The position numbers and the translations under genes were made by a program. From the NCBI RefSeq assembly GCF_030124145.1, contig NZ_JASKMS010000012.1, positions 1 through 64,000 of the forward strand: DNA of 64,000 bases, written 5' to 3'. Below are positions 37,546 to 46,958 of the stretch, in pieces. The notes under the pieces are model-generated. The model was not told the origin of the DNA, ran no database searches, and saw nothing but the letters and a program-made list of their open reading frames with translations. Each line of letters begins with the position of its first letter. Positions within the stretch are counted from its first letter, which is position 1. Source of the DNA: Streptomyces sp. 378. Lineage in GTDB: Bacteria; Actinomycetota; Actinomycetes; Streptomycetales; Streptomycetaceae.

Positions 37546-40500
37546 GGGTCGGCACGGCCGGGGGCGTTTTCGCCGGACTGGACTCCAGTGCCTCCAGTGC
37601 CAGCCGGATTGCTTCGTCCAGTTGGGTGTCCCTGCCTGCCGCGTGGTCCTGGGGGCGTTGGACGATCTCCACGTCCGGATCCACGCCGTGGTTCTCCACG
37701 CCCCACTCGTAGCCCTGCAGCCAGAAGGCGTACTTGGGCTGGGTCACGAGGGTGCCGTCGACCAGGCGGTAGCGGCTGTCGATGCCGATGACGCCGCCCC
37801 AGGTGCGGGTGCCGACGACCGGACCGAGACCGAGGGCCTTGACGGCCGCGTTGACGATGTCGCCGTCGGAGCCGGAGAACTCGTTGGCGACGGCCACGAC
37901 GGGGCCGCGCGGGGCGTCCTCCGGATAGCTGTAGGCGCGCATGCCGCGCGGGACGGCCCAGCCGACGATGCGGCGGGCGAGCTTCTCCACGACCAGCTGG
38001 GAGGTGTGGCCGCCGCGGTTCTCGCGGACGTCGACGACCAGGCCCTCGCGGGCGACCTCGACCCGCAGGTCGCGGTGGATCTGGGCCCAGCCGGGGGCCT
38101 GCATGTCCGGGACGTGGAGATAGCCGAGGCGGCCGCCGGACTTCTCGTGGACGTAGGCGCGCCGGTCGGCGACCCAGGCGTGGTAGCGCAGGGGCTCCTC
38201 GTCGGCGACCGGGACGACGACGGCGTGCCGGGGATCGCCGCCGCCGGACGGGGAGATGGTCAGCTCCACCGGCTTGTCGGCCGTGCCGATCAGCAGCGGG
38301 CCGGGGCCGGCCACCGGGTCGACCGGCTGTCCCGCGACGGCGACGATCGCGTCCCCAGGGCGTACCGCGACGCCCGGCGCGGCCAGCGGGCTGCGGGCGT
38401 CCGGATCGGAGGTCTCGGAGGGCAGGATGCGGTCGACGCGCCAGCTGCCGTCCTCGTGACGGGAGAGGTCGGCGCCGAGCAGACCCTGGCGGGGGCCGCC
38501 GCCGCGTCCCCCGCGCGGGATGACGTAGGCGTGCGAGGTGCCCAGTTCGCCCTGGACCTCCCACAGCAGGTCGACCAGGTCGTCGTGGGTGGCGAGCCGC
38601 TCCACCACCGGGCGGTAGCGGTCGAGGACGCCGTCCCAGTCGACGCCGCTCATGTCGGGCCGCCAGAAGTGGTCCCGCATGATGCGGCCGTTCTCGTCGA
38701 ACATCTGGCGCCACTCGGCCGCCGGGTCGACGATCTGGCGTACCCGGCTCAGGTCGACGGTGATGTTCGTGTCGCTGTCGTCGTCGTTGGAGGCGCGCCG
38801 GTCACTGGGAACGACCTTGAGCCGTCCGTCGGTCCACAGCAGCACCCGCTTGCCGTCGCCGCTCACCGTGAAGTGGTCGGCGTCGACGGCGAGATGCTCG
38901 ACGCGCTGCTGGGCGAGGTCGTAACGCTCCAGTTCCGACTTGGGGTCGGGGCCGTCCGGGGTGGCCCGGGACGCGCCGAGGACACCGGAGACCGGGTGGC
39001 GCAGCCACAGGACACCGTCCTTGGCGGCGCGCAGGTTGGTGTAGCGGGCGGCCTCCACCGGGAAGGGCACGATGCGGTCGGCGAGGCCTTCGAGGTCGAT
39101 GCGGGTGGTGGGGGTCCCCTCGCTGTCGGGTGTCTCCTCCCGGTCGGGCGTCTCGAAGGACCGGCCGTGCCGCTGCGGCCCGAAGGGGGACGGAGTGGTG
39201 GCCGCGAGGGTGATCAGATGCGGCCGGGCGCCCTCCACGAAGGCCAGGTCGAAGACGTGCTCGTCGTACACCGGGTCGAAGGAACGGGTCGACAGGAACG
39301 CGAGGTGCTTGCCGTCCATCGTGAACGCCGGCGCGTAGTCCTGGAAGCGCAGCGGGGTGGCCTCGGTGACCGACAGGTCGGTGGTGTTGGCGAGCTTCAG
39401 CTGGCTCAGGGGCCGCGGGCCGGGGTGGGACCAGGCCAGCCAGGACGAGTCGGGCGAGAAGACGGGCCCCGACACGTCACCGTCCTCGCTGCGGTCCACC
39501 TCGCGCACCTCGCCCGTCTCCCGCTCCACGAGCAACAGGCGGCCGTCGTGGCAGGCGACCGCGGCCCGGCTGCCGTCGGGCGCCATGGCGAGGTCCAGGA
39601 CCCGGCCGAGCTGCCCGGCGGCGATCCGGCGGGGTGTCGCCCCGGGGGCGAGTCCGGTGGCGGGCGCGAACTCCAGGGCGTCGTCGCCCTCGGCGTCCGT
39701 CACCCACACCACCCACTCCTCGCCGTCCGCGCGGAACGTCCGCGGCAGCCGGGCCCGCACGCCGGGCGTCGCGGCCAGGGCGCGGGCCGGGCCGGAGCGG
39801 TGGGTGACCCAGTGCACGCAGCCGCGTACGGCGACCGCGCTGCCGCGCGCGGTGTGGTCCGGGCAGGCCGACCCGAACCAGCGGGAGGCGTTCACCGGGA
39901 ACGGCTGCAGATCGGCGCGCTGTCCGCCCAGCCGCACCTCCAGCCGCCGCGGCTCGGCCCCCTCCAGGTCGTCCAGCACCCACAGTTCACCGGCGCTGGA
40001 GTAGACGACACGGGTGCCGTCGCTCGCGGCGTGCCGGGCGTAGAAGCCGTCGAGAGCCGTGTGCCGGCGCAGGTCGGATCCGTCGGCGAGGGAGGAGTAG
40101 AGCGCGCCGGTGCCCTCGTGGTCGGAGAGGAAGGCGATGCGGTCCCCGACCCACAGCGGGTACTCGATGTTGCCGTCGAGGTCCTCGTGCAGGCGCACGA
40201 ACTCCCCGTCGTCCTGCCGGTCGATCCACAACTTGCCCGCGGTACCGCCCCGGTACCGCTTCCACCAGGCGGCCTCACGGCCCATCGGCGCGGACAGCAG
40301 GACCGTGTGCGGCCCGTGGGCGACATCGCCCACGGGCCCGTACGGCAGGACGGCGGCCGGGCCGCCGTCCAGCGGGACGGCACGGGCCCAGGTGCGGCGC
40401 AGACTCGCCTGGCCCTGGGTGCTGATGGCCAGGACCTCACCGTCCGGGGTCCAGCCGCGCACCTGCGTCTTCGCACTCCCCCAGTACGTCAGCCGCCGGG

Positions 40501-40735
40501 CGGGACCGCCGTCGACCGGGGCGACGAGCACCTCCGGGGCGCCGTCTCTCGTGGAGGTCCAGGCGACCGTGGTGCCGTCGGGCGAGATGCGGGGCTGGGT
40601 CACCGGCATGTTGTCGGCGCTGACCCGCCAGGCCCGGCCGCCGTCGAGCGGAGCGAGCCACACGTCGTCCTCGGCGGTGAAGGCGACCAGGTCACCGTGC
40701 ACATGGGGGAACCGGAGGTAAGCAGGCGATGTCAC
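37541..40735 (-). CDS. Tricorn protease homologue
   Basis: A 1064-residue cytoplasmic serine peptidase that trims peptides released by the proteasome or other proteases. Residues 1 to about 640 are repeated beta-propeller blades (for example PRISPDGTTVAWTSTRDGAP and MDGKHLAFLSTRSFDPVYDE). A core domain follows with the catalytic His probably in GELGTSHAYVIP. A PDZ domain spans about 750-850 (GDAIVAVAGQPVDPVAGPGP). The nucleophile Ser lies in VANEFSGSDGDIVNAAVKAL, followed by GTRTWGGVIGI. Length and order equal archaeal tricorn. It is monocistronic. Streptomyces have proteasomes, so a trimming role is reasonable, but the physiological substrate is not known here. Confidence 0.93.
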   Translation of the reverse strand: MTSPAYLRFPHVHGDLVAFTAEDDVWLAPLDGGRAWRVSADNMPVTQPRISPDGTTVAWTSTRDGAPEVLVAPVDGGPARRLTYWGSAKTQVRGWTPDGEVLAISTQGQASLRRTWARAVPLDGGPAAVLPYGPVGDVAHGPHTVLLSAPMGREAAWWKRYRGGTAGKLWIDRQDDGEFVRLHEDLDGNIEYPLWVGDRIAFLSDHEGTGALYSSLADGSDLRRHTALDGFYARHAASDGTRVVYSSAGELWVLDDLEGAEPRRLEVRLGGQRADLQPFPVNASRWFGSACPDHTARGSAVAVRGCVHWVTHRSGPARALAATPGVRARLPRTFRADGEEWVVWVTDAEGDDALEFAPATGLAPGATPRRIAAGQLGRVLDLAMAPDGSRAAVACHDGRLLLVERETGEVREVDRSEDGDVSGPVFSPDSSWLAWSHPGPRPLSQLKLANTTDLSVTEATPLRFQDYAPAFTMDGKHLAFLSTRSFDPVYDEHVFDLAFVEGARPHLITLAATTPSPFGPQRHGRSFETPDREETPDSEGTPTTRIDLEGLADRIVPFPVEAARYTNLRAAKDGVLWLRHPVSGVLGASRATPDGPDPKSELERYDLAQQRVEHLAVDADHFTVSGDGKRVLLWTDGRLKVVPSDRRASNDDDSDTNITVDLSRVRQIVDPAAEWRQMFDENGRIMRDHFWRPDMSGVDWDGVLDRYRPVVERLATHDDLVDLLWEVQGELGTSHAYVIPRGGRGGGPRQGLLGADLSRHEDGSWRVDRILPSETSDPDARSPLAAPGVAVRPGDAIVAVAGQPVDPVAGPGPLLIGTADKPVELTISPSGGGDPRHAVVVPVADEEPLRYHAWVADRRAYVHEKSGGRLGYLHVPDMQAPGWAQIHRDLRVEVAREGLVVDVRENRGGHTSQLVVEKLARRIVGWAVPRGMRAYSYPEDAPRGPVVAVANEFSGSDGDIVNAAVKALGLGPVVGTRTWGGVIGIDSRYRLVDGTLVTQPKYAFWLQGYEWGVENHGVDPDVEIVQRPQDHAAGRDTQLDEAIRLALEALESSPAKTPPAVPTL

Positions 40736-40780
40736 CCGATCACCCTATGCAGGGACACCGCCGCGCGGACAGGGTTCGGA

Positions 40781-41326
40781 TCACTTGCCCTCGACGGGGC
40801 GGCAGTCCGGGTACCGCTCGCACCAGATGGTCTGGGTGACGGTCACGGTGACGGTCGGCCCGGGTCCGCCGTTCGCGGGCCCGCCGACGGGCGACGGGCT
40901 GGTGGAGTCGCAGTCGCCGAGCCCGTCGACCTCGAACCACACCTTGCCGTCCACCTTGGCGGTGATGTCTCCGCGCACGCAGGCCCCGTTCACGGCGTGG
41001 GTGACCTTGCCGTCGACGGTGATCTCCTTGCCGTCGTTCGTCTCGCCCTCGCAGTCGACGGTCGCGACGGTCCGCTCACGCGCCGAGGGTGACGACTTCC
41101 CGCCGCTCTCCCCGTAGGAGGCGGTGCAGGTGAGCCAACGCACGCCCGCCTTCTGCCGGTTGAGTTCCTTGGTCACCGTCTCGTCGGTGGTGTACGCGAC
41201 GGACGCCGAGCTGATGCTGCCCGGCTCGCAGGCCACAGCGCCGCCCACCGCCATCGCGGCGAACGTCGCCGCGACCGCCACTCGCCGACCGCGCGGCCCC
41301 AGCCGATTCCTCCTCGAAGCCCCCAT
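40781..41326 (-). CDS. Secreted lipoprotein of unknown function
   Basis: A 181-residue exported protein. The N-terminus has arginines (RRNRLGPRGRRVAVAATFAA) followed by a hydrophobic run and a possible lipobox AVGGAVACEP. The mature part has two similar halves: WLTCTASYGESGG then VATVDCEGETNDGKEITVDG and AVNGACVRGDITAKVDGKVW, suggesting small cysteine-bridged beta domains. The tail is rich in Pro, Gly and Thr (GPGPTVTVTVTQT) and ends with CERYPDCRP. I recognise no enzyme signature. It lies alone between the tricorn gene and a VOC protein. Confidence 0.8.
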   Translation of the reverse strand: MGASRRNRLGPRGRRVAVAATFAAMAVGGAVACEPGSISSASVAYTTDETVTKELNRQKAGVRWLTCTASYGESGGKSSPSARERTVATVDCEGETNDGKEITVDGKVTHAVNGACVRGDITAKVDGKVWFEVDGLGDCDSTSPSPVGGPANGGPGPTVTVTVTQTIWCERYPDCRPVEGK

Positions 41327-41375
41327 GAAGGGGAGCCTGCCACCGACGGGGGCCGCGCGGTAGGGCGCAAAGGCG

Positions 41376-41768
41376 TCAGCCGCGCAGCAGCAGCCACTCC
41401 TGGAGCTCCACCAAGTTGCCCTCGGGGTCCTTGAGATGCGCCACCCGCATGCGGTCCGTCATGAGCACCGGGCCGTGCAGCACCGTGGCGCCGCGCATCG
41501 TGATCTCCTCGCAGTACGCGTCCAGCCCGTCCACCCGCAGCACGACCAGGGAGCGGTGACCGGCCGCCGTGTCGCCCAGTTCGTCGAGCACCTCGGCCAT
41601 CACCGACCGGTCCTGCAACGCGATTCCCGCGGAGCCCACGGCGGGGCTGAACTTCTCGTACGGACCGTCCGCCGCGCCCGACTGCGGTTTGAGGCCGAGG
41701 ACCTCGCCGTAGAAGCGGTAACAAGCGGAGAAGTCGGTCACGAGCAGACGAACCTGGGCGAGTTCCAC
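41376..41768 (-). CDS. VOC-fold (glyoxalase-like) protein
   Basis: A 130-residue protein of the vicinal oxygen chelate superfamily. It shows the two beta-alpha-beta-beta-beta modules: MELAQVRLLVTDFSACYRFY with GEVLGL, and LVVLRVDGLDAYCEEITMRG with MRVAHLKDPEGNLVELQEWL. The usual metal ligand Glu near the end is present (LVELQ), but the first His is replaced (ELAQVRLLV), so it may not be a classic glyoxalase. It lies 15 bases downstream of rsmE on the same strand. Confidence 0.84.
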   Translation of the reverse strand: MELAQVRLLVTDFSACYRFYGEVLGLKPQSGAADGPYEKFSPAVGSAGIALQDRSVMAEVLDELGDTAAGHRSLVVLRVDGLDAYCEEITMRGATVLHGPVLMTDRMRVAHLKDPEGNLVELQEWLLLRG

Positions 41769-41783
41769 GGTGCCTCCAAGCGG

Positions 41784-42524
41784 TCAGGACCAGCGTCCGG
41801 TGCGTGCCAGGAGTACGGCCGCGGCGGCCGTCCCGGCAGTCGATGTGCGCAGCACACTGCGTCCGAGGCGGTACGCCTGCGCCCCCGCCTCCTCGAACAG
41901 CGCCAGTTCCTCCGGCGCCACGCCCCCCTCGGGCCCCACGACCAGGACGATCTCGCCGGTGGCCGGCAGTGCGGCCGTGGCCAGCGGCGCGTCCCCGCTC
42001 TCGTGCAGCACGGCGGCGAAGTCCGCCCCGGCGAGCAGGGCGGCGACCTGCTTGGTCGTGGCCGCCTCCGCGACCTCGGGGAAGCGCACCCGGCGGGACT
42101 GCTTGCCGGCCTCCCGGGCCGTCGCCCGCCACTTGCCCAGCGCCTTGACCCCGCGCTCGCCCTTCCACTGCGTGATGCAGCGAGCCGCCGCCCAGGGCAC
42201 GATCGCGTCGACGCCGGTCTCGGTCATCGTCTCGACGGCGAGCTCGCCCCGGTCGCCCTTGGGCAGCGCCTGGACGACGGTGACCCGAGGCTGCTCCTCG
42301 GGCTCCTCGGACACCGAGTCCAGCTGGACGATCAGCCGGTCCTTGCCTTCCGTGTCGAGCACGACACAGTCCGCCCAGCGGCCGGCCCCGTCCGTGAGCA
42401 CGATGTCCTCACCGGCCCGCAGCCGCTTCACGGAGACGGCGTGCCGCCCCTCCGGCCCGTCGAGGACGTACCGGCCGCCGCCGCCCGCGTCGAAGTGCTC
42501 GACGACGAACACCGGCGCGGTCAC
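41784..42524 (-). CDS. rsmE: 16S rRNA (uracil-1498-N3) methyltransferase
   Basis: A 246-residue SPOUT-class methyltransferase that methylates U1498 in 16S rRNA. The N-terminal PUA-like domain starts PVFVVEHFDAGGGGRYVLDG. The C-terminal knot has ETMTETGVDAIVPWAAARC, KWRATAREAGKQSRR and EIVLVVGPEGGVAPEELALF, the S-adenosylmethionine-binding loop, then LRTSTAGTAAAAVLL. The ATG overlaps the stop of the nitronate monooxygenase gene (ATGA). In many bacteria rsmE lies near dnaJ and hrcA, as here. Confidence 0.95.
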   Translation of the reverse strand: MTAPVFVVEHFDAGGGGRYVLDGPEGRHAVSVKRLRAGEDIVLTDGAGRWADCVVLDTEGKDRLIVQLDSVSEEPEEQPRVTVVQALPKGDRGELAVETMTETGVDAIVPWAAARCITQWKGERGVKALGKWRATAREAGKQSRRVRFPEVAEAATTKQVAALLAGADFAAVLHESGDAPLATAALPATGEIVLVVGPEGGVAPEELALFEEAGAQAYRLGRSVLRTSTAGTAAAAVLLARTGRWS

Positions 42525-43594
42525 AGCACGCCACCGCCCGTCGACGAGGCCCGGGCGGCGGCCAGTTCACCGGCCAGCACCTCGACCAGCTGCCCGGCGG
42601 GCAGCTCACGGGCCATCTTGTGCCCCTGCCCGGCCCACAGCGCCATGCCCTGCGCGTCGCCGGCCTTGGCGGCGGCCTTGCGCAGCGGCGAGGTGAGGTG
42701 GTGGATCTCGGGGTAGGCGGCGGGCGCGTACGGGCCGTGCTCACGCAGGAACCGGTTGACCAGGCCGCGTGCCGGACGCCCCGAGAACGCCCGGGTCAAC
42801 TCCGTACGTACGAACAGGGGGTTGGTCAGCGCCTGCTTGTGCAGGGCGTTCGCGCCCGACTCGTGCGTGGCGAGGAAGGCGGTGCCCAGCTGGGCCGCGC
42901 TCGCGCCCGCCGCGAGGACCCCGGCGATCTGGCCGCCGCGCATGATGCCGCCCGCGGCGACGACCGGGATGCTCACGGCCTCGCGGACCTGGGCGATCAG
43001 CGACAGCAGCCCGATGCCGGACCCGTCCGTCTCGGGGATGTCCCGGTGGGTGCCCTGGTGGCCGCCCGCCTCGACGCCCTGGGCGATGACCGCGTCCGCG
43101 CCCGCCCGCTCCACCGCCCGGGCCTCGTCGGGAGTGGTCGCGGCGGCCAGGACGAAGGTCCCGACCCGGTGCAGGGTGTCGACGACCTCACGGCCGGGGA
43201 CACCGAAGTGGAACGACACCACCGGCACGGGGTTGTCGCGCAGCACCACGAGCTTGGCCTCGAAGCCGTCGTCGCGTCCGCTGTCCGGATCGCCGAGCTC
43301 GGTCTCGTACCAGGTGGCCTCGCCGGCCAGCTGGTGGGCGTAGACGTCGAGGGCGCCGGGGTCGGCGTACTCCGGCTGCGGCATGAACACGTTGACGCCG
43401 AAGGGCCTGCCGGTGAGGCTCCGGAGCTGCTTGATCTCCTGGTACATCCCGTCGGCGGTCTTGTACCCGGCGGCGAGGAAACCGAGCCCTCCCGCTTCGC
43501 ACACGGCGGCGGCGAGCTGCGGCACGGAGACGCCGCCCGCCATGGGGGCCTGCACGATCGGGAGGGGGAAGAGATCGGTCAGTGCGGAGGACAT
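42521..43594 (-). CDS. Nitronate monooxygenase family FMN enzyme
   Basis: A 357-residue FMN-dependent TIM-barrel enzyme of the nitronate monooxygenase/2-nitropropane dioxygenase family. It starts FPLPIVQAPMAGGVSVPQLA and continues with GGLGFLAAGYKT and FGVNVFMPQPEYAD. Flavin-binding segments are ADAVIAQGVEAGGHQGTHRD (with the catalytic His region) and IPVVAAGGIMRGGQIAGVLA, then GAQLGTAFLATHES-like sequence (AAQLGTAFLATHESG). It oxidises nitronates to carbonyl compounds, possibly as defence against propionate 3-nitronate. It is placed between dnaJ2 and rsmE and coupled to the latter. Confidence 0.91.
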   Translation of the reverse strand: MSSALTDLFPLPIVQAPMAGGVSVPQLAAAVCEAGGLGFLAAGYKTADGMYQEIKQLRSLTGRPFGVNVFMPQPEYADPGALDVYAHQLAGEATWYETELGDPDSGRDDGFEAKLVVLRDNPVPVVSFHFGVPGREVVDTLHRVGTFVLAAATTPDEARAVERAGADAVIAQGVEAGGHQGTHRDIPETDGSGIGLLSLIAQVREAVSIPVVAAGGIMRGGQIAGVLAAGASAAQLGTAFLATHESGANALHKQALTNPLFVRTELTRAFSGRPARGLVNRFLREHGPYAPAAYPEIHHLTSPLRKAAAKAGDAQGMALWAGQGHKMARELPAGQLVEVLAGELAAARASSTGGGVL

Positions 43595-43671
43595 GACCGC
43601 ATGTTGTCACGTCCTCCGAACAACCCCGAAACCGGCCTGCCGACTGGCATAGACCAGAAGCACGACCCGTT

Positions 43672-43935
43672 CCAGCGCCCGCTGCGGGCGTCCTTCGACC
43701 GCGAGAACAGCCCTTGCCGACCCTGCTGACCAGGCCCACCCGGGGGACGCCCCCGGACCCCGAGCACCCGCGTCAGCGCCCGTTGAAGGCGTCCTTCAAC
43801 CGCGAGAACAACCCCTGCTGACCCGGCTGACCATGCCACCCGGGGGACAACCCCCGGACCCCCGGCAGCACCGCGTCAGCGCCCGTTGAAGGCGTCCTTC
43901 AACCGCGAGAACAACCCCTGCTGACCCGGCTGGAA
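43672..43935. repeat. Tandem triplication of the dnaJ2 3' end
   Basis: Three copies spaced 101 and 103 bases apart cover the last 15-20 codons of dnaJ2 (encoding [15 protein letters not shown]) plus the following 40 bases. The functional copy is at 43874-43935, the second at 43771-43833, and the most diverged at about 43672-43733. Each is followed on the minus strand by a CCGGGGGTCC...CCCCCGGG type hairpin that looks like the original terminator. The copies lie between dnaJ2 and the nitronate monooxygenase gene. Confidence 0.85.
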
Positions 43936-45009
43936 CTGGCCCGTGGGGCGCTCCTCGCCGCGGAGCTTGGAGAGCTCGCGCAGCAGGCGTTCCTGCTCGG
44001 GGTCGAGCTTGGTCGGGGTGGTGACCTCGACGTGGACGATGAGGTCGCCGCGTCCGCCGCCGCGCAGGTGGGTGATGCCCCGGCCGTGCAGCGGGATCGA
44101 CTGGCCGGACTGGGTGCCCGGGCGGATGTCGACCTCTTCGAGGCCGTCGAGCGTCTCCAGCGGCACCTTCGTGCCGAGGGCCGCCGCCGTCATCGGGAGC
44201 GTCACCGTGCAGTGCAGGTCGTCACCGCGGCGCTGGAACTGCGCGTGGGGCAGTTCGTGGATCTCCACGTAGAGGTCACCGGCCGGACCACCGCCGGGGC
44301 CGACCTCGCCCTCGCCGGCGAGCTGGATGCGCGTGCCGTTGTCGACACCGGCCGGGATCTTGACCGTGAGCGTGCGGCGGGACCGGACGCGGCCGTCGCC
44401 CGCGCACTCGGGGCACGGCGTCGGGACGACCGTGCCGAAGCCCTGGCACTGCGGGCAGGGGCGCGAGGTCATGACCTGGCCCAGGAACGAACGGGTGACC
44501 TGCGAGACCTCACCTCGGCCGCGGCACATGTCACACGTCTGGGCGGAGGTGCCCGGGGCCGCGCCCTCACCGCTGCAGGTGTTGCAGACGACGGCCGTGT
44601 CGACCTGGATGTCCTTCGTCGTGCCGAAGGCGGCCTCGTCGAGCTCGACCTCGATACGGATCATGGCGTCCTGGCCGCGGCGGGTGCGCGAGCGCGGTCC
44701 GCGCTGCGACGCCGTGCCGAAGAACGCGTCCATGATGTCCGAGAAGTTCCCGAAGCCGCCGGCTCCGAAGCCGCCCGCGCCGCCGCCGGCCTGCGAGAGC
44801 GGGTCGCCGCCGAGGTCGTAGACCTGCTTCTTCTGCGGGTCCGACAGCACCTCGTAAGCGGCGTTGATCTCCTTGAACCGCTCCTGGGTCTTCGGATCGG
44901 GGTTGACGTCCGGGTGCAGCTCGCGGGCGAGCCGCCGGAAGGCCTTCTTGATCTCTTCCTGCGACGCGTCGCGGCGCACGCCGAGTACGGCGTAGTAGTC
45001 CGTGGCCAC
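43876..45009 (-). CDS. dnaJ2: Chaperone DnaJ (second copy, HrcA-linked)
   Basis: A 377-residue type I DnaJ co-chaperone that delivers substrates to DnaK. The J domain [20 protein letters not shown] contains HPD ([11 protein letters not shown]), followed by a Gly-rich region ([15 protein letters not shown]). Four zinc-finger repeats are [24 protein letters not shown] and CPECAGDG. The C-terminal substrate domains end [13 protein letters not shown]. The ATG overlaps the hrcA stop by one base, so the two are one transcript. This is the DnaJ2 copy rather than the one in the dnaK operon. Its 3' end is duplicated downstream. Confidence 0.96.
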   Translation of the reverse strand: MATDYYAVLGVRRDASQEEIKKAFRRLARELHPDVNPDPKTQERFKEINAAYEVLSDPQKKQVYDLGGDPLSQAGGGAGGFGAGGFGNFSDIMDAFFGTASQRGPRSRTRRGQDAMIRIEVELDEAAFGTTKDIQVDTAVVCNTCSGEGAAPGTSAQTCDMCRGRGEVSQVTRSFLGQVMTSRPCPQCQGFGTVVPTPCPECAGDGRVRSRRTLTVKIPAGVDNGTRIQLAGEGEVGPGGGPAGDLYVEIHELPHAQFQRRGDDLHCTVTLPMTAAALGTKVPLETLDGLEEVDIRPGTQSGQSIPLHGRGITHLRGGGRGDLIVHVEVTTPTKLDPEQERLLRELSKLRGEERPTGQFQPGQQGLFSRLKDAFNGR

Positions 45010-46025
45010 TACGACTCCGCCAGGATCTGTCCGACGTACCGTGCCACTGCGCGTACCGCTCCCATCGTTCCCGGGTAGTCCATGCGGGTCGGTCCGACCA
45101 CGCCGAGCTTGGCGACTGCCTCGCCGCCCGAACCGTAGCCGACCGACACGACGGACGTGGAGTTGAGTCCTTCGTGGGCGTTCTCGTGACCGATCCGTAC
45201 GGTCACGCCCGGATCCTGCGCCTCGCCGAGCAGCTTGAGGAGCACGACCTGCTCCTCCAGCGCCTCCAGCACCGGCCGGATCGTGAGGGGGAAGTCATGA
45301 CCGAAGCGGGTCAGATTGGCGGTGCCGCCGATCATCAGCCGCTCCTCGTTCTCCTCGACGAGCGTCTCCAGGAGTGTGGAGAGCACCGTGGAGACCGTAC
45401 CCCGGTCCTCGTGCTCGAAAGCCTCCGGGAGATCCTCCACCAGACTGGGCACATCCGCGAAACGGCGGTTCGCCACCCGGCTGTTGAGGCGCGCGCGCAG
45501 ATCCGCGAGCGAGGCCTCGCCGAAGGGCGCCGGGCAGTCGACCACCCGCTGCTCGACCCGCCCGGTGTCCGTGATCAGCACGAGCATCACCCGCGCGGGT
45601 GCCAGGGAGAGCAACTCCACGTGCCGCACGGTCGAGCGGGTCAGCGACGGGTACTGCACCACGGCGACCTGGCGCGTGAGCTGCGCGAGCAGCCGTACCG
45701 TGCGCGCCACGACGTCGTCGAGGTCGACGGCGCCCTCGAGGAAGTTCTGGATCGCGCGCCGCTCGGGCGCGGTCATCGGCTTGACGCCGGCGAGCTTGTC
45801 GACGAACAGCCGGTAGCCCTTGTCGGTGGGGATGCGCCCGGCGCTGGTGTGCGGCTGGGCGATGTACCCCTCGTCCTCCAGGGCCGCCATGTCGTTGCGG
45901 ACGGTGGCCGGGGAGACGCCGAGGCTGTGCCGCTCGGTGAGGGCCTTGGACCCCACCGGCTCCTCGGTGCCGACGTAGTCCTGGACGATGGCGCGCAGCA
46001 CCTGAAGCCTGCGTTCACTGAGCAT
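45009..46025 (-). CDS. hrcA: Heat-inducible transcription repressor HrcA
   Basis: A 338-residue repressor of class I heat-shock genes that binds CIRCE elements. The N-terminal winged helix reads [20 protein letters not shown] ... [20 protein letters not shown], then [20 protein letters not shown], the family signature. The central and C-terminal parts include VLVEE-like [20 protein letters not shown] and [21 protein letters not shown] perfect CIRCE lies 47 bases upstream of the ATG at 46025, so it represses itself and dnaJ2. GroE refolds HrcA in the known model. Confidence 0.96.
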   Translation of the reverse strand: MLSERRLQVLRAIVQDYVGTEEPVGSKALTERHSLGVSPATVRNDMAALEDEGYIAQPHTSAGRIPTDKGYRLFVDKLAGVKPMTAPERRAIQNFLEGAVDLDDVVARTVRLLAQLTRQVAVVQYPSLTRSTVRHVELLSLAPARVMLVLITDTGRVEQRVVDCPAPFGEASLADLRARLNSRVANRRFADVPSLVEDLPEAFEHEDRGTVSTVLSTLLETLVEENEERLMIGGTANLTRFGHDFPLTIRPVLEALEEQVVLLKLLGEAQDPGVTVRIGHENAHEGLNSTSVVSVGYGSGGEAVAKLGVVGPTRMDYPGTMGAVRAVARYVGQILAES

Positions 46026-46071
46026 CGCGCACACCTCCAGATGTCTCCGTCTGCTGCCCTGCCGGTCCGGC

Positions 46072-46098
46072 CTGGCACTCTGCGCGTGCGAGTGCCAG
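46072..46098 (-). promoter_or_regulatory. CIRCE operator of hrcA-dnaJ2
   Basis: CTGGCACTC (46072-46080), a 9-nt spacer and GAGTGCCAG (46090-46098) form a perfect 9-9-9 inverted repeat, matching the CIRCE consensus (TTAGCACTC-N9-GAGTGCTAA) at 7 of 9 positions per arm. A -10-like TACACT lies at 46117-46112 on the minus strand, so CIRCE lies within a few bases downstream of the transcription start. Confidence 0.93.
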
Positions 46099-46195
46099 CA
46101 TTCCCCGGCCCAGTGTACGGCGGTGGGGTACACCCCCGGCAAGGCTGGTCGTGCGGCGCCGCGCCCCGGGCGGGGCGCACCGCTAGCGTCGCCGT

Positions 46196-46927
46196 ATGAC
46201 GGTGACTTGGGAAGACCTCGGGTGGGAGCGCGTGGCCGCCGGGGTGGGGCGGTGCCGGCTGCCGGTGTGGGACTGCACGGCGGGGCTGGTGGTCGGCGAC
46301 GGCGCCGCCCTCGTGATCGACGCGGGATCGAGCCTCGCCGAGGGCGCGAAGGTGCGGGCACAGGCGCGGGCGGCCGCGGGTCACCGTGTGACGCATCTCG
46401 CGCTGACCCATCCCCACTTCGACCATGTCTTCGGCGCGGCGGCCTTCACGGACACCGAGGTGTTCGGCGCGGTGGGCGTGGACGCGGTGCTGACGCGGGT
46501 GCGGGACCGGGAGGACCTGCGCGCGGACGCCGTGCGCAACGGTCTGGCGGCGGACACGGCCGGGGAGGCGGCGGAGCGGCTGGCCCCGCCCGGCCATCTG
46601 GTCTCCGGCGAGTGGACCCTCGATCTGGGCGGCGGCCGGCAGGTGCTGCTGGCGAACGTCGGCCCCGGGCACACCGCGCACGACCTGGCGGTGCTGGTGC
46701 CGGGAGATCCGGAGGTGGTGTTCTGCGGCGACCTGGTCGAGGAGTCGGATGAGCCGCAGGCGGGCCCGGACGCGGTGCCGTCGCACTGGCCGGCCGCCCT
46801 GGACCGGCTGCTCGGCCTGGGCGGCGAGGACGCGCTGTACGTACCCGGTCACGGAGCGGTGGTGGACGCGGCGTTCGTGCGGGCGCAACGCGACGCGCTG
46901 GCGGCGCGTTTCGGCGTGTCGCGGTGA
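46196..46927 (+). CDS. Metallo-beta-lactamase-fold hydrolase
   Basis: A 243-residue MBL-fold hydrolase of unknown substrate. The motif [19 protein letters not shown] supplies HxHxDH in the form HPHFDH, a later His lies in [14 protein letters not shown], Asp in [11 protein letters not shown], and the last His in [14 protein letters not shown]. The N-terminus gives [20 protein letters not shown], the usual first strands. A -10-like TAGCGT (46184-46189) ends 6 bases before the ATG, pointing to a leaderless message. It is divergent from hrcA. Confidence 0.88.
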   Translation: MTVTWEDLGWERVAAGVGRCRLPVWDCTAGLVVGDGAALVIDAGSSLAEGAKVRAQARAAAGHRVTHLALTHPHFDHVFGAAAFTDTEVFGAVGVDAVLTRVRDREDLRADAVRNGLAADTAGEAAERLAPPGHLVSGEWTLDLGGGRQVLLANVGPGHTAHDLAVLVPGDPEVVFCGDLVEESDEPQAGPDAVPSHWPAALDRLLGLGGEDALYVPGHGAVVDAAFVRAQRDALAARFGVSR

Positions 46928-46958
46928 TCGCCGTTCGCCTTCTCCTATCGTCATGCGA

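Noticed and set aside
43579-43839. Small minus-strand frame containing GLFSRSKDARSG after dnaJ2
   Set aside because: It is a degenerate copy of the dnaJ2 3' end in the tandem repeat, not a gene.
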